Assembly: GCA_000320605.2 (NCBI GenBank)
Contig: KB445810.1
Location: forward strand, 191,722-255,721
Source: Gelatoporia subvermispora B
Taxonomy: Eukaryota; Basidiomycota; Agaricomycetes; Polyporales; Gelatoporiaceae
Length of the DNA: 64,000 bases
Direction: 5' to 3'
Below, in pieces: positions 55,294 to 64,000 of this stretch. Every line of letters begins with the position of its first letter. Within the stretch, counting starts at the first letter, position 1. The notes under the pieces are model-generated. The model saw only the letters and a program-made list of their open reading frames with translations. It made no database searches and was not told the origin of the DNA. A program made the translations under genes and the position numbers.

Positions 55294-57339
55294 ATGGGTC
55301 GTCTTACAGGCCGTCTTTTCGTCGGCTTTACTACTGCTCTCATTTGCTTCATTTCGTACTCGCCGCAGATATTCGTCATCTGGCCATGGTACGGCTCTGA
55401 GCTTTCGGTTGAGCTACTGTCTCTGCTCATCCCCTTCAAGTATGGTCGCCGACCTTGTCCCTCGCGCGCAATAAGGCTGAGATATCTCTAGTATACTCGT
55501 TGGGATGTTGCTATGGAACTATTACTTGAGTGTGGTAACAGACCCAGGAGGCGTTCCACCATCATGGGTACGTTCCGCATGCCGACGTAATAGTAGTTCG
55601 GCTGCCTTACTAGGCCATCATCTGCATGCCTCCCAGCAACCCGACTTTCAAGACCAGGATGGCTATGAAGTGAAGAAGCTCACTCGCGGGCCGCGATATT
55701 GCAGGACCTGTGAATCTTACAAGCCTCCCCGAGCACACCATTGCAGGCAATGTAAACGGTCAGTCGGAGTCCTACATGAACCAGGATTTCACTGAAGCTC
55801 GGTATGGTGGGTGCAGTTGTGTCTTGCGCATGGGTCGGTGACGATTCTCCACTTCTCTTGCTCGAGGTTCACCAATGCAACAGGATATAGATCATCATTG
55901 TCCTTGGGTTAACAACTGCGTGGGATACTTCAACTACGGTCATTTCATTCGGTTCCTCTTCTATGTGGACTTAGCTTGCTCCTACCATCTCGCGATGCTC
56001 ACGCGACGAGTATACGTGGCTACGTACGGGCGTTATTGGGTGCGTACCCCACGATGGGGGAGCGCTCGATGCTGATTCAGAGGCGTTTCAGGATTTCCTG
56101 AGCGGCAAGGAACTCGTCTTCATCATTCTGAATTACGCAACATGTATTCCAGTGTTACTGGCTGTCGGCGGGTTCAGGTATGTTTCGGTTTTCAAAATGC
56201 GGGATCTATCCTGACCATAACTGCAGCTTGTATCATTTCTATTGCCTCTTGAGCAACGCCACCACCATTGAGGGATGGGAAAAGGACAAAGTAGCAACCT
56301 TGGTTAGACATGGGAAGATACGCGAGGTAAGCATCTCACTACATCCTCAGCCAGGCCCTCATCCTAGTGCATTCGTTTCGAAGGTCAAATTTCCATATGT
56401 ACGTTTTAATGAGATCCTCTACACATGTCATGGCATTCAACTCGTTCCGACTTAGAATCTCGGCATGAAGCGCAATATCATGTCCATACTAGGCAGCAGT
56501 CCTCTTTACTGGTGCTGGCCCACAGTTCCGCCAGGTACTGGCTTAAAATACCAGCTCGCCGTAGCCGATGGTGAGTGGGTTGAACTTAACACTCGGCGCA
56601 ATGCCTATGGGGTGGAGGAAGAAGATTTATTCCCATAGGGTGGATTGGTCTCATTAGGTGTGCTCGTTACTATACCCGCAGATGTATCATGGCTTACATC
56701 CATACCTATGTTAATGCATAACAGTCTGGAGTCTAGACTTCTGTGCTGCCGGGTGCCTGCCTGCTCAGGATCGGATCGGAGTGCTGACGGAAATCTGCAG
56801 ATCCAGATGCGCAGGTGTGGCCGCCGCAGGACCCGACAAAGGAGTATGTCGAAGACGACCCGAACCACGTCCTCAAGCTTCCCTCAACGCCGTGGACGTA
56901 CGAGAACGGCTCGTTAAACCCGAGCCTCCAGGCGTCCAATCCGCAGCTCCGCTCGCGCTCTAAGATAGGCAAGCAAGCCGACCCGCGCGGCACGGTTTCC
57001 GCCGTTCCACCCTACCACCCCGATTACAATACCTCTCGCGGGGCTGAACGCCGCTCTCTCTCGCCTTCATCGTCTCGCGATGAATATTCAGAGGGAGAGG
57101 AAGACTACGAATATGATGTCGAGATGCGAGGGGACGTACGCGTGCGCAGGGGCTCGGAGGGGCTCGAAGTGAAGCCGATCGACCGTGAGGCGCAGCTCAG
57201 GAGGTACATCGGGAGCATGACGGAGGAGCCGGGAAGATATCAGCGTTATATCCCAGAACCGGCTAGTGAGACTGAGAGCGAGGAGGATGAAGTACCCTTG
57301 GCACAGAAGGTGCAAGAATGGCGCGCGACTACTGAATAG
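55294..57339 (+). CDS. PFA4: DHHC palmitoyltransferase, PFA4-like
   Basis: S-acyltransferase of the ER; in yeast Pfa4 palmitoylates chitin synthase Chs3. The ATG at 55294 begins [20 protein letters not shown] (first helix). Short introns join [13 protein letters not shown] (the conserved TDPG after helix 2) to the Cys-rich domain [20 protein letters not shown], then CVLRM joined in phase 1 to [20 protein letters not shown]. Helices 3-4 follow ([19 protein letters not shown]) and the TTxE-like motif appears as [32 protein letters not shown] and [12 protein letters not shown] match the PFA4 C-terminal region. A long acidic tail rich in SPS and E/D ends at 57339. The donor near 56030 may be non-consensus. 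Confidence 0.9.
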
Positions 57340-57495
57340 AGTTATTTAGGAGCGATTGACCGACTGGGCAGACGAGAGGTTTCACCCTGGACTCCAAAGA
57401 ACTTGGATTATAATTATACGGACTATAATGATATCTAATGCTACGTTAAGTCCCACCGACGACCAAGGTATATGCCGCAATAGTGCCCAACGTTG

Positions 57496-59934
57496 TCATG
57501 TGGGCAGTCTCTCCATATACACCCTCCATGCGGTCCCATTCTTGTCGCCCACTTCAAGGACGCTCGTTCCAAAAGGCACCTCTACGACCCATGACCCCTT
57601 CACATCGTCCCTCTCATTGAGTACCAGCCCGTTCATCTTGACCTGTGGCTCCTCCGGAAGTGGCGCCTTGCGCGCTGCCTTCGCCTTACCCTTCTTTGCC
57701 TGTGCCTCCTGCGCCGGCGCCGCTGATGCAGGGGAGGGTGTAGGCGGTGACTCGATCGGGTGCTTGCGCGGACGGCCCCGCCCTCTCTTCTTCGGAGGCT
57801 CCGGCACTTCTGGAGCAGGCGGCCCTTCCTCCTCCTCTTCCTCTTCCTCCTTTCGCTCCAGTTCCTCCTCGCTCTCCTCCTCCTCGCCGCTCTGGCCATG
57901 CAGCTTAAGATCCGACACGTATATCGCGCTCTCCCAGGTGCTCAGCCGCACTGCCCACGTCCGGACGCCATCCGACCGGTCCAAGCTCAGCCGACGTCCA
58001 AGGGGGTAGGTTGTTAGGAGCGCGTGACGAGGCTGACGGTGTTTCTGCGGGGACGGTGCGGGGGACTGGGACACTGCAGGCACCGAAGTAGGAACTGCTG
58101 GGCTAGCGGCCTGAGGGGCGGGGGCCGCTGAAGCGGGTGCTGCCGAAGAAGCGGCTGGTTTGTGATACGTCGCGTTAGGATAGTGCTGCGAGAAAGCCGC
58201 GGCGTACGCAGGCTGGGCGTAGCTTGCAGGTTGCACCGTCGTAGTAGTAGTAGTAGTAGTAGTATTGGGCGTGGGCGCTGCAGGTGTCTTGTACGGTGTA
58301 TACGGTGCCGCGGGAGGCGCTGATGGAGCTGCAGGTGTTGACGATGCGGAAGGCTGTGAAGTTGAAGCAGCAGGAGGGCTGACCGCGGGAGGCACCTTGG
58401 GTGTCACAGCAGGAGACTTGGCCGCGGTTGGTATGGGAGACTTGATTGTGCCATTCGAGGTGCTTGCCTGAGTAGGCGGACGAAGTGTCAAGATGTGGGA
58501 CGAAGGGGTAGGAGCGCCCGGGACGGTGGTGGAAGCAGCAACGGCTGGGTGTGTGGAGGGGGAGGTCGCACGTTGCCCAGATGGTGCAGGTACTCTGAAC
58601 TTCAGTTTTGTCCCTTGAGACGTGCCCGCAGAGTATGCTGGGAGAGAATACGGCTCCGGTAGGTCAGACATGAGTTGCCGGAAGTGACCCTGTCGGTAGA
58701 TTGTCAGACAGACACAGATCAAAGGGGGAGGACCAGTCTACCTTAAGTGCGACGGCATCGTTCCAGATCCCTGTTTGCTCCTGATTGAACTCGAGCGCAT
58801 TGGAGAATACCAATTCCACATCATTCGCGAAGTCAGCGGAGGAATGGTACTCTTTGCGCTTTAACTTCTTCTACAAATGAAACTGAGATGGATCTAAAAC
58901 TACGTTGGCGTGAGAACATACAAAGATATTCTCGAGGCTTTGCGGTTTCTTTATAATCTTGTAGTAGATGGGCCACAACTTGCGACTAGGAAGCTCCATG
59001 AATTCAGTGGAGAGCACCCGACCACTATATACTAGCATGAGCAGACGAATAAACATTGGTCACACAGGTACGCACTCGTCAGCTGTCTTCTCAATGAGCT
59101 TCTGCAGCCGAGTCTTGAGGAGACGGTTCATACTAGGTCCTTTTTTCTTCTTGGCCTCATCATCGGACCCGCCTGCATGATCCCCATCACCGTCGTGGTC
59201 GGGGTCGCCTACGTCTTCATTCTGGCCTGTCATCTTGTTGTACTCCTTGACTGCTAGTTTCTAGGGCCATGGCAGGTAATGTAAATCGTTATAAGTCGCA
59301 GCTGTGAGGGGGTTCGACTTACGTGCAGATGCTTCGCATCCTTGAATATCTGACTGTCCTTTATGTTGTACCGTTTCGCGTTGCGAAAACACGTTTCAAA
59401 ATCTTTCTTAACATCTTCCAGAGAGGTGTAAGCCTCCGCGTCTAGTTGTGCTTTGATCTCGTCGAGCGAGATTGGCCGCTTGATTATCTCGTAGTAGTCA
59501 GGATATTGGCGTTTGGACGGGAGTCGCAGAAAGTCGTGCGAGAGGACTCGTTCTCTGCAATTTGATGGGCAACAGATGGGAAGTCATTGCGCGAGAGTTG
59601 TAGGCAAGAAATGGTGATGAGGTCGCATAGGGTGCGGCAGTCGAATTAGGACCAAACACCTGCGCTGCAGCGAATTCGTCACGCACTCTTTATTCACCGC
59701 GTCCTTGACGATGTGCCACAACTTCAACCCTCTCTCCCTCACTTCGCCCGGATCTTCCTTCACTGTTGCGCCCGTTGCTCCCACCGCATCGTAGCTAGCC
59801 GACGCTGCAGCGCTTGTACCGTTCGCGTGCTCCTTGGGAGGAGAGCTGGACGCTGCTTCCTTGCGGCGCTTGGCGCGCGGAGCGTCGATGTCGATGCCAC
59901 CGCCTCCGAGAATGCTGGCCTCTCGTTTGGACAT
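57496..59934 (-). CDS. RSC4: Tandem-bromodomain chromatin-remodelling subunit (RSC4-like)
   Basis: Reads acetylated histone tails for an RSC/PBAF-type remodeller. The ATG at 59934 begins SKREASILGGGGIDIDAPRA, with a nuclear-type basic patch AKRRKE. Bromodomain 1 is LSHDFLRLPSKRQYPDYYEI, IKRPISLDEIKAQL, CFRNAKRYNIKDSQIF. Bromodomain 2 is LSTEFMELPSRKLWPIYYKI, IKKPQSLENIF, FSNALEFNQEQTGIWNDA. Both keep the acetyl-lysine-pocket Tyr and Asn residues. The large last exon (to 57496) is Pro/Ala/Ser/Thr-rich, includes a (GTA)n tract at 58240-58263 encoding poly-Thr, an AT-hook (KKRGRGRPRKHP), and a C-terminal beta-rich segment ending WRVYMERLPT. Order and pairing of bromodomains fit Rsc4 better than Rsc1/2, as no BAH domain is seen. 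Confidence 0.88.
58236..58264. repeat. Trinucleotide microsatellite (GTA/TAC)n in coding sequence
   Basis: About eight to nine tandem gta units on the plus strand, read on the minus strand as consecutive Thr codons in the low-complexity linker of the RSC4-like protein. Likely length-polymorphic. Confidence 0.85.
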
Positions 59935-60255
59935 GGCACAACTGTGTCGGCTTCGTGTTGGGGAGATTCGTGCGGTGAGCCCAAATAGGCGAATATTCAG
60001 CGATAGTTCACGAAACCTAACAGTCTTCTGTGTTCGTTGGCCCTCGCCGCGGCTTCGCTGCAAGGGGACGCATCACGTGATGTCCCAACGCGTCGCGTTC
60101 AAAGCGCAACACAACACCTTTCTGGTCTGCTCAAGTGGCCATACAGCCTCAACCTTGTGTTGAACAAGGTTCTGCGGGTATCTTCGTTCCTTTCGTGAGA
60201 GGTGATTATTTAATGAGATGTACAAGACAATTCACATCAAGAAACCTCGTATAAG

Positions 60256-62469
60256 CTAATGAGCCTCGATGACGTTGAAGATCCGCTCAAAGTAGCGAAT
60301 GATGCCTTCCGAGCCGTATACAATGGCGCCCACCACACCATCCGGCCTGATGATCGCTGTCGTAGGTGCACTCCCTTCGATTCCGTACCCCTCGTATGCG
60401 TGACCGTCTTGGTCCGACAGCACCAGATTCAACTCTGCGGCAGACGATGCCGAGAACTGCGAGCCTGATGGAAGAACGAGCACAGTGCGGACCCTATCGG
60501 TAGGGTAGCGCTGAACCGTCTTCAACGAATGCTCCAGACCGGATGACCCGTTGGTGGAGAAGAATAGGACCGTGTGCAGCCACGGTGCAAATACGTTGAA
60601 GAGTGACGTGACGCTTTCGATGGTGTCAGGCCCCGAGACCTTGCGTAGGCTAGTCGCATTGGGCGCACGATCTCCAGCACGGAGAATACCCTGGAGCGTT
60701 CCGTATGAGGTGACAGGAAGCTTGGGAGCAATATCCTCTCCCGCACCCGGCCGCTCGTCGACAATCAGGGGGCTCCACCGATAGTGGACGGCCAGCTGCA
60801 GAAGGGAGCCGCTTCTGTCCCAGACAGAGTTGTCAAGGGTCTTCGCAGCGAGCATCTTGTCGAGCATCGACGTCGTGACCTGAAGCATATCTGCGATGAC
60901 TGGGAGCCGTTCTTCGGTGTATGTGGTGAGCAAGGACGGGACGGCGAGTCCTTTCTCGGCAAGTGCGAGCTTCCATCCGAGATTAAACTAAGTATTAGAA
61001 ATATAGGAATATCAGTTGTTCGTACACAATTGTTCTGCTGAACTGCTTACGGCGTCTTGGACACAAGAATTCATGCCCTGTCCACCAGCAGGACTGTGTA
61101 CATGTGCCGCATCTTTACTCATCATCAGACCATAGTTCAGAAGAGAGGACAGTGCATACACACCTCCAGCTACGAAGACGCGGCCCTCGCCGAACTTGTC
61201 TACCATCCTAATATTAGGTCTGTGTCTCTCCTCAGTATAAATCTTCTTTTTTCCACGTTCTTACTAACTTGTACTCGGAAATCCAGCGAACGTCGCCAAT
61301 TTCTAGGTCATCTCGATCGGTCGTCTCGCGTACGAACTTGATCAGCTCGTCCCGGTCGGCCACGATCTTGGCGTGATCCCAACCATGCCCTTTGAGGAGC
61401 AAGCTCCACACGTCGTTGTCGCCTTCCGTAGGTCGTATGAGAATGCTTTATGAAGTGATCAGTTTGAATATAGACGCATGAGTTACGATGGGAGGTTCAC
61501 TCACAAACTAGCGGACATTTGCCCCCACTGGTGGATGTACTGTGTGCAAATTGAGACGGCGGAGTCATTGTATCGGTAGGTAAACGCACCTTAGGATCGA
61601 GGCTGGACTTCATATGAACATCAGCGACCACCATGGATTGGTCCGACCCCCGTGTCTCGCCAAGGAACGAGAGTCCTAGCTGCTGGCGCACGACACCTGG
61701 AGTGCTAAGTTATTCCCAATTGATCAGTTTCGAATGTGTGATGGCACCAACTTCGCGCGCCATCCGTCCCAGCCAACCAATGACAGATAACAGTCTCGAC
61801 GATCTGTACCCCGTCTTGCGACCTTGCAATACGGGCGATAACATTTTCGGCATGCTGCTCGAGTCCTATGAGTTCAGTTCCCATCTCGACATGACAGCCA
61901 TGTTTCTCCAAATGCAACCGCAGAATTTGCTCGAGACTTTCTTGTCCAAGAAGTGCTACGTTAGGCTAAAATTGAGACCAATGCATCAATCACCCGGAAG
62001 CCATACCGAGAATGTAACAATGCCTACGAATGGGACCGCTGGCGTTGGTTCCTGAGGAGGTAACCCATGGAATTCCTTCGCAACTTCGGTGCCCCCGGGC
62101 AACTTGTAAATGCGAGAAGCCGGCGCGGGAAGCGCTGCTTTTACGATGTCAGGAAGGACCCCGAGGTAGTTATACACTTCAAGAGTACGCGGCTAATTCA
62201 CATACATAAAGATATTCACCATTAAAACGTAAAACAGATCACTACGTTCTACATACCATGATCCCCGCGCCACGTTGACCGATGCGGTACGTCGGGGATT
62301 TCTCGATGATGCGCACAGGTACCCCATTCTTCAACAGAGTCAGAGCGAGGATCAAGCCCGTAGGGCCTGCGCCAGCCTACATCAGAGCTTGTGAACATCG
62401 TAACGATATGTACCATGGTCGAAAACGTACGATTAAGACAGGAGTAGGAGCAGGAGGTTCGAGTGTCAT
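60256..62469 (-). CDS. FAD-dependent aromatic monooxygenase, copy C (complete)
   Basis: Third paralogue of the phenol-hydroxylase-type flavoprotein. The ATG at 62469 begins MTLEPPAPTPVLI. After an intron (gtacgt to atgtag) comes AGAGPTGLILALTLLKNGVP (GXGXXG), then YRIGQRGAGIM. Later exons give LEKHGCHVEMGTELIGLEQH, CHWLAGTDGA and GEGRVFVAG. An intron splits the Asp codon of GD before AAHVHSPAGGQGMNS. The final exon (60975-60256) is the thioredoxin-like domain ending YFERIFNVIEAH. All key FAD-contact motifs are intact and no frameshift is needed. Its last exon is nearly identical to that of copy D and clearly more divergent from A and B. Confidence 0.9.
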
Positions 62470-62538
62470 GTTTGAGCAATGATCAACAATGTGAAGAAGT
62501 TGTCGACTCGGTGCAGCTGCGTGCTCGATCCACTCGTT

Positions 62539-62546
62539 CTTATATA
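62539..62546 (-). promoter_or_regulatory. TATA box of monooxygenase copy C
   Basis: Minus-strand tatataag about 70 bp before the ATG at 62469, the same spacing as in copy B. Confidence 0.55.
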
Positions 62547-63603
62547 GAAAAATAAATAAACAATTATGATGAATTTACTGCCAGGCTGCTCGAGGAGTCC
62601 TGGTCGAGTACCGTCTACTGCGCATACCAAATGGCAACGCAGAGCAACGCCGTCCGTCGGTCTTGTCAACAAGCTGTCACAGATGTTTTCCAGATCGCAG
62701 TCTAGCGGTCATATCAGGCAATATTACACAGGCACAGTTGGTGGGATGCGCAACGTGCCGTGGGACCACGCAATATGGGGATAACGCACCAATGCCGACG
62801 GCCCGACGCAACACGTACTATGCACACGATCGCGTGTTGCACGTGATGCCATCATCGTCGCGTTGGGCAACGCGGGGCGACGGAGGGCGACGGCGATTTG
62901 CAACCGGTAACCGCTGCGTGTACTTCGTCAAGTAGACTCTTCAGCTCACATCATGGCAAAGCCACAGGCGACTATCCCTCAATGATTGCAGTTGCCCGGC
63001 TCCTCTTTTCACATAATCTCCGTCATCGGAACACTCCAACAATGCGAGCGTGCCCGCTTCAGTGCTCGCAGCGCCTCGCGACACCGGTCACATTCCTCTC
63101 GCCCGCACCGGGTAGCACATATACCATCTACTTTGACGATGAAATTCGAACATGTCCGCTTCGTATCTGTTGGTTCCACTTCAGATCATCTAAGCTGTAA
63201 CCGATACAACGATATCGAGCCACATCACCGCACTCGGGTCGTCGTAACTCGTCGCAGCAGCGCAGCCTATATGCCAGCCGCCAGATCGATGTTAGAAGAA
63301 CGTGATCTTGAGCTGCGTTCCAACCATCTTAAGTCCAAATTCAGCTCCAGACCTCTACCAAATTCAAAGGTCATAACTGGATCAGCGACTTTCAGAGAGG
63401 TCACATACTACTCTAACACCCCAGCATACCAGTGGATAATTAAATCTAGCGGTATTGCTCTTGTGCGGCAGAAATAATGAACTCCGTCGGGGCACCTATG
63501 ATGGTATTCCTGCGCCCGTCCGTCCCGGAGGGAGGGTTTTCTCAAGGTCTAACTCAATTCATGGTATATACAGGATAATTTGTATAAAGAAACCTCGTAA
63601 CAG
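62547..63603. other. Intergenic stretch between copies C and D
   Basis: Holds the upstream region of copy C and the 3' flank of copy D. A plus frame from an in-frame ATG near 63140 to 63477 (start MKFEHVRFVSVGSTSDHL) is open but matches no family I know. GC-rich words built on gcaacgc and cgttgc cluster at 62630-62905, as they do at 2220-2330 near copy A. Confidence 0.4.
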
Positions 63604-64000
63604 CTAACGAGCCTCAGTGACGTTGAAGATCCGCTCAAAGTAGCGAATGATGCCTTCCGAGCCGTATACAATGGCGCCCACCACACCATCCGGCCTGATG
63701 ATCGCTGTCGTAGGTGCACTCCCTTCGATTCCGTACCCCTCGTATGCGTGACCGTCTTGGTCCGACAGCACCAGATTCAACTCTGCGGCAGACGATGCCG
63801 AGAACTGCGAGCCTGATGGAAGGACGAGCACGGTGCGAACCCTATCCGCGGGGTAGCGCTGAACGATCTTCAACGAATCGTCTAGACCGGACAGCCCGTT
63901 GTTGAAGAAGAGGACCGTGTGCAGCCAAGGAGCGAATACGTCGAAGAGCGACGTGACGGTTTTGATGGTGTCAAGCCCCGAGATCTTGTGCAGGTCAATC
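63604..64000 (-). CDS. FAD-dependent aromatic monooxygenase, copy D (5' part outside window)
   Basis: Only the C-terminal thioredoxin-like domain is present, from the window edge to the stop at 63604 (ending YFERIFNVTEAR). It differs from copy C by scattered substitutions and a one-codon deletion near 63900 (FFNNGLSG versus FFSTNGSSG). The frame stays open to position 64000, so the apparent break at 63873 is only the first in-frame Met. Downstream, both copies share aagaaacctcgta just after the stop, showing tandem duplication. Confidence 0.85.
   Translation of the reverse strand, partial: IDLHKISGLDTIKTVTSLFDVFAPWLHTVLFFNNGLSGLDDSLKIVQRYPADRVRTVLVLPSGSQFSASSAAELNLVLSDQDGHAYEGYGIEGSAPTTAIIRPDGVVGAIVYGSEGIIRYFERIFNVTEAR

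Noticed and set aside
62986..63477. 163-codon plus ORF between monooxygenases C and D
   Set aside because: Open but without recognisable domain or splice structure; kept only as a note in the intergenic entry.
63604..64000. Possible frameshift or truncation in monooxygenase D near 63873
   Set aside because: The reading frame continues upstream to the window edge; the difference from copy C is a clean one-codon deletion.

Overview
This is nuclear DNA from a filamentous basidiomycete, most likely an agaricomycete. Almost every gene is split by 50-60 nt GT-AG introns. The families include lineage-typical ones: DUF6533- and DUF6534-type multi-membrane-pass proteins, an F-box protein and phenol-hydroxylase-like FAD monooxygenases. 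The housekeeping set is fungal: class I myosin with a UCS chaperone, riboflavin synthase, UDP-GlcNAc pyrophosphorylase, MPP-alpha, NAF1 and an RSC4-like double-bromodomain protein. No spliced RNA was available. Exon joins were read by eye from splice signals, phase and family conservation. Starts and ends are generally firmer than every internal junction.

Layout. 1-5749: two tandem plus-strand FAD monooxygenase genes (A is cut by the window edge) with a duplicated 3' flank. 6.0-8.0 kb: a DUF6534-type membrane protein, minus strand. 8.0-9.2 kb: no gene seen. 9.2-16 kb: F-box protein, secreted/single-pass membrane protein, a 72-residue membrane protein, riboflavin synthase and a coiled-coil protein. 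16-24 kb: class I myosin followed on the same strand by a UCS/She4-type myosin chaperone. 24-28 kb: a DUF6533-type gene amid scrambled repeat fragments, with AT-richer sequence. 28-30 kb: a GH5 glucan 1,3-beta-glucosidase. 30-31.7 kb: no gene seen. 31.7-46.6 kb: UAP1, a taxilin-family gene containing a SUMO-like exon, a BRCA2 homologue, MPP-alpha, tRNA-Cys(GCA) with an intron, alkaline ceramidase and mitochondrial EF-Ts. 46.7-60 kb: NAF1, a helical protein resembling bacterial alpha-helical pore formers, a PEHE-domain protein, a mitochondrially targeted protein, a DHHC palmitoyltransferase and an RSC4-like protein. 60.2-64 kb: two more FAD monooxygenase genes, minus strand (D is cut by the window edge).

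How the genes relate. Most neighbours are unrelated housekeeping genes sharing short divergent promoters (EF-Ts/NAF1 163 bp, mitochondrial protein/PFA4 175 bp). Three things stand out. Class I myosin lies next to the UCS chaperone that would fold its motor. Four paralogous monooxygenases sit as two tandem pairs at opposite ends, both pointing inward. A taxilin-type coiled coil carries an in-phase ubiquitin-like exon. The most unusual candidates are that taxilin/Ubl arrangement, the BRCA2 homologue with a duplicated N-terminal motif and several BRC-like motifs, and the helical pore-former-like gene behind a strong TATA box.
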